Position numbers and translations under genes: made by a program. From CADEED01 sp963842515 (GTDB lineage Bacteria > Pseudomonadota > Gammaproteobacteria > Steroidobacterales > Steroidobacteraceae), in NCBI GenBank assembly GCA_963842515.1, contig CAWJGO010000002.1, positions 806,001 to 870,000 on the forward strand: a stretch of 64,000 bases of DNA. Reading direction: 5' to 3'. Below are positions 1-7,933 of this stretch, piece after piece. The first letter of the stretch is position 1; each line of letters starts with the position of its first letter. The notes under the pieces are model-generated. The model saw nothing but the letters and a program-made list of their open reading frames with translations. It did no database searches and was not told the DNA's origin.

Positions 1-17
1 ATCTGAGCTACCGCCCC
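1..17 (-). tRNA. 5' end of a tRNA running off the left edge
   Basis: Read on the minus strand, bases 17 to 1 are a 7-nt GC-rich acceptor strand (GGGGCGG), the TA linker and the start of a D arm (GCTCAG), which is the canonical first 17 nt of a bacterial tRNA. The anticodon lies outside the window, so the isoacceptor cannot be named. A promoter-like sequence with a GC-rich discriminator lies directly upstream. Confidence 0.6.
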
Positions 18-55
18 ACACGTTGGAAACCCGTCCGGACGGGCTCCGGAAGGCG

Positions 56-88
56 CGGGATTCTAGCAGTTGAGCTGGCTTGGGCAAG
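56..88 (-). promoter_or_regulatory. Probable sigma-70 promoter of the edge tRNA
   Basis: On the minus strand TTGCCC (about 88-83) and TAGAAT (about 66-61) are separated by 16 nt and followed by a GC-rich stretch, the usual layout of stable-RNA promoters. It lies about 40 nt upstream of the tRNA start at 17 and points at it. It overlaps the leader of the divergent peroxiredoxin gene. Confidence 0.45.
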
Positions 89-112
89 CAGAACGCTCTT
101 AATATCGGGCAC

Positions 113-574
113 ATGCTTGACACCGGCGACAAAGCTCCCGAGTTCACCCTTCCAGACCAGGATGGGCACGATATTTCGCTGACGGCACTGCTCAAGGACG
201 GGCCGGCAATCCTTTATTTCTACCCCGCGGATTTCACCCCGGGCTGCACGCGCGAGGCCTGCTCGATTCGCGACCTGCATCGTGAGCTCACCCGGGCCGG
301 GATCACGGTCGCCGGGATCAGCCCGCAAAGTCCGGGAAGTCATAAGCGCTTTCGCGAGAAGCACAGCCTGCCCTTCTCATTGCTCGCCGACGAGACCAAG
401 GAAGTCATCAAGATGTTCGGCGTTAACGGACCGCTGGGCTTCTGGGTGCAACGGGTTACCTACCTCGTGGACCAGAACCGCGCCATTCGCGGGCGGGTCA
501 AGGCGCATTTTTCGATCACCGAGCACGAAGCGTTCATCCGCCAGGCGATCGAGTTGCAAAAGACGCCCCTCTGA
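113..574 (+). CDS. bcp: Peroxiredoxin, Bcp/PrxQ type
   Basis: A 153-aa thiol peroxidase of the PrxQ/Bcp family that reduces peroxides in the cytoplasm using thioredoxin. The thioredoxin fold opens with GDKAPEFTLPDQDG. The active site PADFTPGCTREACS carries the peroxidatic Cys followed four residues later by the resolving Cys (C-x4-C), the hallmark of two-cysteine PrxQ proteins. I chose the ATG at 113 because the upstream in-frame TTG at 80 adds 11 residues outside the fold and overlaps the tRNA promoter. Length is normal for the family. The gene converges on the histidine phosphatase gene, leaving only 6 bp between stops. Confidence 0.92.
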   Translation: MLDTGDKAPEFTLPDQDGHDISLTALLKDGPAILYFYPADFTPGCTREACSIRDLHRELTRAGITVAGISPQSPGSHKRFREKHSLPFSLLADETKEVIKMFGVNGPLGFWVQRVTYLVDQNRAIRGRVKAHFSITEHEAFIRQAIELQKTPL

Positions 575-580
575 GGGCGA

Positions 581-1168
581 TCAGTATTTCATCCGCAGCA
601 CCGATACCTTGCCGATGGTGGGCACGGTGACCACGTAGATCGTGTCGAATTCCTCGTCGCCCATCGGCGGAACGTTGTCCCTGCGCGCCAGCGCCGCCAC
701 GATTTCCGGCACGGTGTTGCTGTGGCCGATGATGAGTGCGCGGCCGCCGCGATTCCCGCGCAGTGCGCGACGCGCCAGGTCCTTCGAATCGAGCTTTGCA
801 TCGACGACTTCTGGAGTGAGGCCGAGGCGTTGCGCAAGGCCGGCCGCGGTTTGCTGAGTCCGGCGGGTATTGGTGACGTAAATCTTGCCGACACGCCCGA
901 AGGCCTGGCGGTCACCGAACATCTGCGCCAGGCGGCTGGCGCGTACCTCGCCCTGCGGCGACAGTGGCGCGTCACTGATGGCTCCGACCTGCTTTTCCGC
1001 GTGGCGCACGAGCACGATGGTAGTGGTGGTCGCGGAATTCCAGTAGGCGAATGCCATCGCGAGCAAGAACACCCCGATCATCGCTAACAACCACAGCGGC
1101 GCGAGGAAGGTGCGGCGCTTACGGGTCAACGACGGGGATTCGGGTATCGGATCCTGGGTTTCTTGCAT
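581..1168 (-). CDS. Membrane-anchored histidine phosphatase (phosphoglycerate-mutase superfamily)
   Basis: A 195-aa protein with a short cytoplasmic N-terminus rich in Arg/Lys, one membrane segment at about residues 23-43, and a compact histidine phosphatase domain facing the periplasm. The catalytic RHAEK motif (residues 55-59) supplies the phosphorylated His. A second conserved His lies in LIIGHSNTVPEI at about residue 150, and TNTRRTQQTA holds the usual Arg. It resembles short SixA-like or broad-specificity phosphatases rather than metabolic mutases, which are longer. The substrate cannot be deduced. The gene stands alone, convergent with the peroxiredoxin. Confidence 0.8.
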   Translation of the reverse strand: MQETQDPIPESPSLTRKRRTFLAPLWLLAMIGVFLLAMAFAYWNSATTTTIVLVRHAEKQVGAISDAPLSPQGEVRASRLAQMFGDRQAFGRVGKIYVTNTRRTQQTAAGLAQRLGLTPEVVDAKLDSKDLARRALRGNRGGRALIIGHSNTVPEIVAALARRDNVPPMGDEEFDTIYVVTVPTIGKVSVLRMKY

Positions 1169-1182
1169 GCGGCGGGAATGAT

Positions 1183-1200
1183 AAATGGGGACACTCCCAT
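1183..1200. repeat. Short GGGG...CCCC palindrome (copy 1 of 4)
   Basis: Between the histidine phosphatase start and the end of the SpeD-like gene lies AAATGGGGACACTCCCAT, an imperfect palindrome with ATGGG/CCCAT arms. The same motif recurs at 1637-1657, 2935-2954 and 63569-63589, always between genes or at gene ends. Confidence 0.55.
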
Positions 1201-1213
1201 CTCCTAATCCCGA

Positions 1214-1570
1214 TCAAAACGGACGGTGTGCGAGGTCGGTTGCATTGAAGAAGTCGCGCGTGAAAGTCAGGGCAGCGTTGATGTCGAAGCGCTTGCAGGT
1301 GAACAGCACTGTGGCGAAGAACCGCTTCTCGCTCCACACATAGAGCGAAATTCCCGAATCGATCAACGGAATGAACGCGTCGAAGCCCTGATTCTCCGCT
1401 TTACCGGCGTCGCCGGGCGCGTGCACGATCGGAAGACCATAGGTACGAAGCTTGAGGTGCGCGGCGACGCCGATGAGGTAGGTCTCGACCGCGGCCTGGT
1501 CGACGTCGCGGGAATACAGGCCTTCGATGAGCAGGCGCTGGCGGACGATATCCGGAGCGAGATCTTTCAT
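1214..1570 (-). CDS. S-adenosylmethionine decarboxylase-like (SpeD superfamily) protein
   Basis: A 118-aa protein that matches the short, single-domain (class 1b) pyruvoyl-dependent AdoMet decarboxylase fold. RLLIEG (residues 12-17) fits the family N-terminus. The segment 71-92 lines up without gaps with the region that holds the pyruvoyl-forming Ser and the catalytic Cys: Ser72 matches Ser63 of the Thermotoga enzyme and Cys92 (FTCK) matches Cys83. His68, needed for self-processing, is replaced by Tyr77, and Ser55 appears to be Asp64. Thus the nucleophile is present but the processing and substrate residues differ. It may be a neofunctionalised decarboxylase or a non-processed relative. I used the ATG at 1570; longer in-frame starts would run through the terminator at 1598-1630. 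No polyamine genes lie nearby. Confidence 0.65.
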   Translation of the reverse strand: MKDLAPDIVRQRLLIEGLYSRDVDQAAVETYLIGVAAHLKLRTYGLPIVHAPGDAGKAENQGFDAFIPLIDSGISLYVWSEKRFFATVLFTCKRFDINAALTFTRDFFNATDLAHRPF

Positions 1571-1597
1571 GCCCGACTCCTCAATGAGAGCGCAAAG

Positions 1598-1630
1598 AAA
1601 AAGGGACGCGGTTTGAGCCGCGTCCCTTTT
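1598..1630 (-). terminator. Rho-independent terminator after the GH43 gene
   Basis: A 13-bp perfect stem (AAAAGGGACGCGG pairing with CCGCGTCCCTTTT) with a 6-nt loop lies between the GH43 stop and the SpeD-like start. The A/T flanks give a U-tract on either strand, so it may work both ways. Since both flanking genes read leftwards, it should end GH43 transcripts. Confidence 0.75.
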
Positions 1631-1636
1631 GCCAAG

Positions 1637-1657
1637 AAATGGGGAGTGCCCCCATTT
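1637..1657. repeat. Short GGGG...CCCC palindrome (copy 2 of 4)
   Basis: Perfect arms AAATGGGG (1637-1644) and CCCCATTT (1650-1657) around a 5-nt centre, 1 bp past the GH43 stop and 6 bp from the terminator stem. It belongs to the same family as the palindromes at 1183, 2935 and 63569. Confidence 0.6.
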
Positions 1658-1658
1658 T

Positions 1659-2876
1659 TCAGTTGGTCGCAGGTGCGGCCGGCGTTTCAGCCGGAGCGGC
1701 TGCAGGAGCGGCAGGCTCCTCGACCCACTTCGCGTGCGCATCGGCGGCAATCGAATCTCCGAAGTACGCATCGACGGGCTTGATCGTGCCGTCGTCGTTG
1801 TAGGTGAGCTCAACAGGCTGCTTCACATTGCGCAGGTGGTTCACGCCATTCGAAAGCTGCGTATCGTGAAAGAACAGGTACGTCTTGCCCCCCACTTCCA
1901 CGATGGAGTGATGATTGGTCCAGCCGAGCACGGGCATGAGGATGGCCCCTTTGTAGGTGAACGGACCATAGGGTGACTTGCCCATGCCGTAGGCGATGAA
2001 GTGCGAGTCGCCGGTGGAGTACGAGAAGTAGTAGTTGCCCTTGTACTTGTGCACCCAGGACGCTTCGAAGAAGCGCCGGTCGTGGTCACCTGACAACAGC
2101 GGCTTGCCGTTCTCGTCGAGGATCTTCACGTCCTTCGGCTTCTCGGCGAACTCGAGCATGTCCTCGGCCATGCGCGCCACTTTCGGATACAGCGCAGGCT
2201 TGTCATCCGCCGGCTGCGAGTCATCCTGCGGTGTGTGCTTGCCCGTCTTCCAATGCTGCAGCTGGCCGCCCCACAGGCCGCCGAAGTACATGTAGTACTT
2301 GCCGTCGTCGTCCTTGAACACGGCCGGGTCCATGCTGAAGCTGTTCTTGATGGCCTCGGGCTGGGCCTTGAACGGACCTTCGGGCGCATCGCCCACCGCC
2401 ACGCCAATGCGGAACGTGCTTTCCTTGTCCTTCACCGGAAAGTACAGGTAGTACTTGCCGCCCTTCTCGGCCGCGTCCGGCGCCCACATCTTTTCGCTGG
2501 CCCACGGCACGTCCTTGATGTCGAGCGCGACCGGGTGCACCGTGACCGCCCCGCCGATGCTGTCCATGGACAACACCTGGTAATCCTTCATGGCGTACTG
2601 GTTGCCCAGGTCATCGCTCGGGATACCGGAGTCGTAATCGTGCGAGGGGTAGATGTAGATCTTGCCGTTGAACACATGCGCCGACGGGTCGGCTGTGAAA
2701 ATCTCGGAGACCAGCGGCTGCGTCAGGAATTTCGCTGGATCGGCGCCCGTCTGGGCTGCCGGTTTCGCCTCTTCGGCGACTGGCGGAGGTGGGGGCACTT
2801 CTTTTTTGGCGCATGCGCCGAGAAAAAGGGTGGACGTGGCAATACTCGTGGCTGCCACGAGAATGTGTCGTTGCAT
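1659..2876 (-). CDS. Glycoside hydrolase family 43 lipoprotein (arabinofuranosidase/xylosidase type)
   Basis: A 405-aa protein with a lipoprotein signal (TLFLGAC, lipidated Cys22), a Pro/Ala-rich linker to about residue 55, then a five-bladed beta-propeller of the GH43 type. The three expected acidic residues are visible: general base Asp63 in TADPSAH, the pKa-modulating Asp in SMDPAVF, and the general acid Glu in FFEASWVHKY. WAPDA and HHSIVEV are further family motifs. The C-terminus ends in a Pro/Ala-rich tail. It would cleave arabinosyl or xylosyl side chains at the cell surface or in the periplasm. Substrate specificity within GH43 cannot be read by eye. The start at 2876 was chosen for its signal peptide. 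The GH51 gene at 12-13 kb is a likely functional partner. Confidence 0.85.
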   Translation of the reverse strand: MQRHILVAATSIATSTLFLGACAKKEVPPPPPVAEEAKPAAQTGADPAKFLTQPLVSEIFTADPSAHVFNGKIYIYPSHDYDSGIPSDDLGNQYAMKDYQVLSMDSIGGAVTVHPVALDIKDVPWASEKMWAPDAAEKGGKYYLYFPVKDKESTFRIGVAVGDAPEGPFKAQPEAIKNSFSMDPAVFKDDDGKYYMYFGGLWGGQLQHWKTGKHTPQDDSQPADDKPALYPKVARMAEDMLEFAEKPKDVKILDENGKPLLSGDHDRRFFEASWVHKYKGNYYFSYSTGDSHFIAYGMGKSPYGPFTYKGAILMPVLGWTNHHSIVEVGGKTYLFFHDTQLSNGVNHLRNVKQPVELTYNDDGTIKPVDAYFGDSIAADAHAKWVEEPAAPAAAPAETPAAPATN

Positions 2877-2934
2877 GGTTCGCGCTCTCTTGTAATGGAA
2901 GGGTCCGCGCCGCGGAAAATACCACGCACGAAAG

Positions 2935-2954
2935 AATGGGGTCACTCCTCATTT
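2935..2954. repeat. Short GGGG...CCCC palindrome (copy 3 of 4)
   Basis: AATGGGG (2935-2941) and CCTCATT (2948-2954) form an imperfect palindrome at the 3' end of the hypothetical lipoprotein gene, upstream of the GH43 gene. Related to the copies at 1183, 1637 and 63569. Confidence 0.5.
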
Positions 2955-3592
2955 CAGTGGGGCATTACCCCGAGGACCAGCTTCGCCGGCCGGGAAACCG
3001 CCCGGAAAATGCCGGCCCCGTCTGGATTGCTGATCCACAGGTAACCAGCCGCCTTGGCTTCGACGTCGAAACGCAGGCTTCGCCCCTCGTAAACGATGTC
3101 GCCTCGTACGCGCGCCGGACGATCCAGATAGATCAGCATGAGCTTGTCGCCGGTGTCCCCGTCTAACCACTCGCACATGCCGACGGGCGCGATACCGTCC
3201 GCAGGCAACACCCATGGCGAGAGCCGAGCGATGCGTGCCGCGGCCGGTTCGATCGCCATCCAGTTCTGGGAGAACGCGGTAGGCACCAGCGCCCTGGCAA
3301 TCAAAGGCAGCGAGAGGTTGAGATCCACGGAGAAACTCATGTCCGGCGCCAGCGCAACCGGCACGAGCTCACCTGCATTCGGCGCACCATAGAGGTCCCC
3401 CACCACGTAGGGCATCCACAGGCGCAGCGGTTCTTTCGGAGCCGGCCGCAAGGTCTTCCCGTCCGCCTCGAAAAATGCCACGTGCGAACTGACGATCAAG
3501 TCCGTGCTCGGCGGTGGCATCGAGTCCTTGGGCGCACCGCAGCTGGCAATGGCGGCAACCAGGCAGAGTGACACGGTGAAGCGGTTCTTCAT
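2954..3592 (-). CDS. Hypothetical lipoprotein
   Basis: A 212-aa protein with a clear lipoprotein signal (AAIASCGAP, lipidated Cys18), so it should be anchored to a membrane facing the periplasm. The mature part is rich in beta-strand-like segments (VRGDIVYEGRSLRFDVEAKA, residues about 165-185) and contains the pattern MCEWLDGDTGDKLMLIYLD. I do not recognise the family. It sits 77 bp upstream of the GH43 start on the same strand and could share its transcript, but nothing in the sequence ties it to carbohydrate use. Confidence 0.6.
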   Translation of the reverse strand: MKNRFTVSLCLVAAIASCGAPKDSMPPPSTDLIVSSHVAFFEADGKTLRPAPKEPLRLWMPYVVGDLYGAPNAGELVPVALAPDMSFSVDLNLSLPLIARALVPTAFSQNWMAIEPAAARIARLSPWVLPADGIAPVGMCEWLDGDTGDKLMLIYLDRPARVRGDIVYEGRSLRFDVEAKAAGYLWISNPDGAGIFRAVSRPAKLVLGVMPH

Positions 3593-3697
3593 GGCTGGCG
3601 ATTCTAAAGGGACTTGCCTGTTTATCGACGCCGGGCGGTAGTTTTGCGACCTGGATCGTCATTAAATAGATCGGTCGTCATTTTTCGGAGCGTTCCC

Positions 3698-4099
3698 ATG
3701 GTGCTTCTCGTTCTGTTAGTGCTGGCGCTGTTCGTTATGCAAACTCTGCTGCCCGGCCGATTCCGCGAACCGGCGGCCGAAGGAGCGAAAGGCAAGCTGG
3801 TCGAGAATCTTGGCAACCGCGACCACATGCGGCCTCTGACCCTGAAAGGCCAGCGTGCGGCACGCGCGCTCGAGAACATGCAGGAAGCATTGCCTGTGTT
3901 CATCGCGCTGGCGCTCATGAACATGATCGTGGGCACGGCCGCCGGCATGGCCATCACTGGCGCCACGATATTCCTCATCGCGCGCACCGTGTACGTCGTC
4001 GTCTATATCTCGGGTGTCGCGGTGGTGCGCACGCTGCTGTGGGGCGTGAGCTGGGTAGGTCTTGCGTTGATGATCGCGCCACTGCTCGACAGGATTTGA
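3698..4099 (+). CDS. MAPEG family membrane protein
   Basis: A 133-aa, four-helix integral membrane protein of the MAPEG superfamily (membrane-associated proteins in eicosanoid and glutathione metabolism). Signature features are the N-terminal helix (VLLVLLVLALFVMQTLLP), ALENMQEALPVFIAL after it, and ARTVYVVVYISGVAVVRT near the end, matching the family's E-N-x-x-E and R-x-x-Y patterns. Bacterial members are often unassigned or act as glutathione transferases. The start at 3698 has a CGGAG ribosome site 7 nt upstream, whereas the longer reading frame overlaps the divergent lipoprotein start. A bidirectional terminator follows. Confidence 0.8.
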   Translation: MVLLVLLVLALFVMQTLLPGRFREPAAEGAKGKLVENLGNRDHMRPLTLKGQRAARALENMQEALPVFIALALMNMIVGTAAGMAITGATIFLIARTVYVVVYISGVAVVRTLLWGVSWVGLALMIAPLLDRI

Positions 4100-4129
4100 A
4101 CCCGCGAGTCACTTGTCCCGATAAACGAA

Positions 4130-4159
4130 AAGCCCCCGGTCATTTCCGACCGGGGGCTT
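4130..4159. terminator. Bidirectional rho-independent terminator
   Basis: A 12-bp perfect stem (AAGCCCCCGGTC / GACCGGGGGCTT) with a 6-nt loop lies between the convergent MAPEG and DUF6491 genes. On the minus strand it is followed by TTTTCGTTT. It can end both transcripts. Confidence 0.8.
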
Positions 4160-4191
4160 CTGCACCACTAGCAATCTTTACGAACCCGCGA

Positions 4192-4650
4192 TCAGGAAGA
4201 CTTCTGCTCGTCTGGCGCCTTTTCCGCCGGAAGCGGCTGAGGCTTCTTCATCTGTTCGCGCAGCAGTTTGCGATCTTCCTTGAGCTGCTTCGTGTCGAGC
4301 GGGCGAATCTCGTTGATGAGACAGCGGTCGCGGCCCACGAGGACCTTTTCGAAGCGATCGACCGTATTGCCCGTTGACGTGACCGCGATGGCATTGGCGA
4401 ACTGCAGGTCCGGGCAATAGCCCGTGACCGTGAGCAGATAGGCCTTGTTGAAGCTGGCCCAGACCACGAGCTGATCTCTGGACACGGCCGACCAGCCATC
4501 GAAATTGCCCAAATAGAACGACTTGACCGGTTCGCCCGCGTAGTCGGTGTAGTCGAGCTTTGGAGCACTGGCGCAGCCGGCGAGCAACGCCGCCGCGATG
4601 GTGCTCACCGTGACGGATGTGATGGCACTCTTGACCAGTGAAATTTTCAT
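4192..4650 (-). CDS. DUF6491-type small lipoprotein
   Basis: A 152-aa protein with a lipoprotein signal (AALLAGCAS). The mature domain carries NFDGWSAVSRDQLVVW followed by KAYLLTV and a CPDLQFANAI motif, the pattern I associate with DUF6491, a family of small proteobacterial lipoproteins of unknown role. Two cysteines (CPDL and DRCLI) may form a disulfide. The C-terminus is charged and Pro-rich. The start at 4650 is favoured because AAGAGGTG precedes it at ideal spacing; an ATG 9 codons upstream lacks this. Transcribed alone towards the terminator at 4130. Confidence 0.7.
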   Translation of the reverse strand: MKISLVKSAITSVTVSTIAAALLAGCASAPKLDYTDYAGEPVKSFYLGNFDGWSAVSRDQLVVWASFNKAYLLTVTGYCPDLQFANAIAVTSTGNTVDRFEKVLVGRDRCLINEIRPLDTKQLKEDRKLLREQMKKPQPLPAEKAPDEQKSS

Positions 4651-4771
4651 AAACACCTCTTGCGAATTAAGACTCACATGCCGTGAGTGGAGTTCCCGGA
4701 GCGGTTGGTTCCCCGGGCGGCAAAGGGTTCATTAACAAAGGTTAATCGTTACTACTACGTTCACTTGCCAT

Positions 4772-7700
4772 TCAGCTTGGGCGATTCAGGAGGAGCTTTT
4801 CGCCAACCATCCGTCTGATGGTGACGTAGAAGACGGGCGCCAAAAGCACGCCGAGAATGGCCGCTGACAGCATGCCGCCAACCACGCCGGTACCCAGGGC
4901 GCGGCGCGCATTGGCGCCGGCACCGCTCGCGAAGACCAGCGGCAGCACGCCCAATATGAAGGCGAATGAGGTCATCAAAATGGGGCGAAGTCGCAGTCGC
5001 GCGGCCTCGATGATGGACTCGTACAACGGCGTGCCACGTTTTTGCTCCTCGAGCGCGAACTCGACGATCAGGATGGCGTTCTTCGCCGACAGGCCAATGA
5101 TGGTGATGAGGCCGACCTTGAAAAACACGTCGTTCGGCATGGATCCGATCTTCGCCGCGAACACCGCGCCGATGATGCCCACGGGCACCACCAGCAGCAC
5201 CGCGATGGGCGTGGCCCAGCTCTCGTACAACGCCGCGAGGCACAGGAAGACCACAAGGATCGACAGCGCGAACAACATCGGCGCCTCGGCTCCGGAGAGC
5301 CGCTCCTGGAACGACTGTCCGGCCCAGTCGAAGCCGAAGCTGGACTGCAGATCGTCGCGCACGATGCGTTCCATCTCGGCCATGGCTTCGCCCGTGCTCA
5401 TCCCCGGCTTGGGACCACCGCTCAACTGGACGGCCGGGAAACCATTGAAGCGCGCCTGCGAAGGCGCCGCCACCGTCCAATTGGAACGCAGCACCGCCGA
5501 CAGCGGCACCATGCCATCTGACGCGGTGTCGCCGGCGAAGGAGAAACGGTTCGTATCCGCGGTGGTCCCGGCAGGTAGATAGAACCGCTGCAGCGAGTCT
5601 TCGTTCATGCGGAACGGCGCATCGGCCTGCATGGTGACGCGCAACACCCGCCCTTCGAAGATGAAATCGTTGACATACACCGGCGCGAGCATGAGTTGTA
5701 CGGCGGTGTACACATCCGAAATCGTCAGCCCCATCGACTCCGCCTGCTCGCGATCCAATGAGAGCTTCAGTTGCGGGGCCGGCGGCAATTCACGCGGCTG
5801 CACACCGGCGAGGACCGGACTTTCACCGGCCTTGGCCAGCAGCGTGCCCATGCCGCCGTACAACGCCGGCCGACCGGCCGACTTGCGATCCTCCAGCCAG
5901 AATTCGAAGCCGCCGAATTCACCGAGTCCGGGGATGGTGGGGAAATTGGCGAAGATGCCCATGCCATCGGCCTGGCTGAAGCCAAGGCCCGACGCGAATC
6001 CGTTGAACTCCGTTGCCGTGGCTTCGCGGTCGCCATAGTCCTTCAGCTTGATGAAGAACATGCCGACGCCTTCACCGCTGCCGATGAAACTGAAGCCGGT
6101 CACTTCGAACACCGAGTCGACGGCCTCGTGCGTGCGCAGTTGCTCGCTGACGCCGCGCATGAACTCACGCGTACGCGGCTGGCTGGTGCCTGGCGGCATC
6201 AACACCATGCCGATGGTGAAGCCCTGGTCTTCTTCGGGCACGAAACTGCCCGGGACTTTCCAGAAGACCAGACCACCCACCACCATCAACGCCAGGAAGC
6301 CCGCCCACCAGAACCGCATATGGCGCATCGAGAACTTCACCGAGCGGATATAGGAGTTCTGCGTGTTGCTGTAGCCGCGATTGAACAACGCGAAGAACCT
6401 GTTTTCCTTTAGATGCTCGGGCCGCAGCAACGTCGCGCACAGCGCCGGCGTCAACGACAAGGCGAGGAAAGCGGAGAATCCCATCGAGATCGCAATGGTC
6501 ATCGCGAACTGCTGGTAGATCATGCCCACCGAGCCCGACTGCAACGCGCTCGGCACGAACACTGCCGCGAGCACCACGGAAATCGCGATGATCGGGTTGG
6601 TGATCTGCGTCATCGCCTTGCGCGTGGCTTCCTTCGGCGGCAAATGTTCTTCGCGCATGATGCGCTCGACGGATTCGATGACCACGATGGCGTCGTCGAC
6701 CACGATGCCGATGGCCAGCACCATGCCGAACAAGGTGAGCTGATTGATCGAGAACCCGAACACCGCCATGCCGATGAACGCGCCCATGAGCGCCACCGGC
6801 ACGACCAGCGTCGGAATCAGCGTCGCACGGAAGCTCTGCAGGAACACCAGCATCACGATGAAGACCAGAACCACGGCGATGATCAGCGTGATCACCACTT
6901 CGTGAATGGCGGCGTTGATGAAGATGGTTGCGTCAAACGGCAGGAACCACTCGACGCCCGCCGGGAAGCTCGGCGCCAGCTCGTTCATGCGATCCTTGAC
7001 CTGCCTGGCCACGTCGAGCGCGTTTGCGCCCGGCGACAGCAGCACACCGAATCCGGCAACGGGCTGGTTGTCCAGCCGCACGTCGAAGGAATACGTGTTG
7101 AGGCCGAGCTCCACTCGCGCAACGTCTTTGAGGCGCACACTGGTGCCATTGGCGTCGGTGCGCAGGATGACGTTTTCGAACTCTTCCTTGGTGCTGAACT
7201 GCGCCTCCGCCGACACCGGCGCCACCACTTGTTGTCCAGACACGGCGGGCTGCTCGCCCAGTGCACCCGTGGCGAACTGCACGTTCTGACCGCGGACCTT
7301 CGCCAGCACGTCGGCCGCGCTCATGCGGAAAGAGCGCAGCTTGTCCGGGTTCAGCCAGATGCGCATCGAATATTCGGCGCCGAACTGCTGCGTCTGGCCG
7401 ACGCCGGGAATACGCGAGATCGGGTCGAGCACCTGCGCGGCCACGATGTTATTGAGCACGTCCGACGGAACGCTGTTGTCCTTGGAACGGAGGCTGACGG
7501 CCATGAGGAAGCCGGAGTTGACCTTCGCCACCTGCAGGCCCTGCAGAACCACCTCGCGCGGCAGCCGCGGCTCGGCCAGCGTCACGCGGTTCTGCGTCTG
7601 CACCGCGGCAGTATCCGGATTGGTCCCGGACTTGAAAAACAGGGTGATGCCACCGGCGCCGTTCGACGACGACGACTGGAAGTACATCAGGTTGTCGATA

Positions 7701-7912
7701 CCGGTGAGCTGCTGCTCGATGACCTGGACAACCGTGCGCTCCACGACCTCCGCGTTGGCACCGGGGTACGTGGCGCTGATCGACACCTGCGGTGGCGCGA
7801 CGTCCGGATACGCCTCAGCCGGCAGCGACCGGATGGCGAATACGCCACCCAACGTGATGATGATTGCTATCACCCATGCGAAAACCGGGCGATCGATGAA
7901 AAATTGCGGCAT
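4772..7912 (-). CDS. RND multidrug efflux transporter (HAE1, AcrB/MexB type)
   Basis: A 1046-aa inner-membrane proton-driven efflux pump, full length for the HAE1 family. The start MPQFFIDRPVFAWVIAI is typical. TM4 carries the proton-relay pair in GIVVDDAIVVIE and TM10 carries the conserved Lys in LSAKNAILIVEFA. Large periplasmic loops follow TM1 and TM7 as expected. It would work as a trimer with the adaptor encoded 21 bp upstream and an outer-membrane channel. No TolC/OprM-type gene lies in this operon, so the channel must come from elsewhere. Substrates are not predictable. Confidence 0.95.
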   Translation of the reverse strand: MPQFFIDRPVFAWVIAIIITLGGVFAIRSLPAEAYPDVAPPQVSISATYPGANAEVVERTVVQVIEQQLTGIDNLMYFQSSSSNGAGGITLFFKSGTNPDTAAVQTQNRVTLAEPRLPREVVLQGLQVAKVNSGFLMAVSLRSKDNSVPSDVLNNIVAAQVLDPISRIPGVGQTQQFGAEYSMRIWLNPDKLRSFRMSAADVLAKVRGQNVQFATGALGEQPAVSGQQVVAPVSAEAQFSTKEEFENVILRTDANGTSVRLKDVARVELGLNTYSFDVRLDNQPVAGFGVLLSPGANALDVARQVKDRMNELAPSFPAGVEWFLPFDATIFINAAIHEVVITLIIAVVLVFIVMLVFLQSFRATLIPTLVVPVALMGAFIGMAVFGFSINQLTLFGMVLAIGIVVDDAIVVIESVERIMREEHLPPKEATRKAMTQITNPIIAISVVLAAVFVPSALQSGSVGMIYQQFAMTIAISMGFSAFLALSLTPALCATLLRPEHLKENRFFALFNRGYSNTQNSYIRSVKFSMRHMRFWWAGFLALMVVGGLVFWKVPGSFVPEEDQGFTIGMVLMPPGTSQPRTREFMRGVSEQLRTHEAVDSVFEVTGFSFIGSGEGVGMFFIKLKDYGDREATATEFNGFASGLGFSQADGMGIFANFPTIPGLGEFGGFEFWLEDRKSAGRPALYGGMGTLLAKAGESPVLAGVQPRELPPAPQLKLSLDREQAESMGLTISDVYTAVQLMLAPVYVNDFIFEGRVLRVTMQADAPFRMNEDSLQRFYLPAGTTADTNRFSFAGDTASDGMVPLSAVLRSNWTVAAPSQARFNGFPAVQLSGGPKPGMSTGEAMAEMERIVRDDLQSSFGFDWAGQSFQERLSGAEAPMLFALSILVVFLCLAALYESWATPIAVLLVVPVGIIGAVFAAKIGSMPNDVFFKVGLITIIGLSAKNAILIVEFALEEQKRGTPLYESIIEAARLRLRPILMTSFAFILGVLPLVFASGAGANARRALGTGVVGGMLSAAILGVLLAPVFYVTIRRMVGEKLLLNRPS

Positions 7913-7933
7913 GGCCAGTCCCGGTGTCGCTAG

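Noticed and set aside
6413..7933. A 506-codon plus-strand frame opposite the RND pump
   Set aside because: His/Arg-rich antisense frame typical of high-GC genes; no motifs, and the pump on the other strand is unambiguous.
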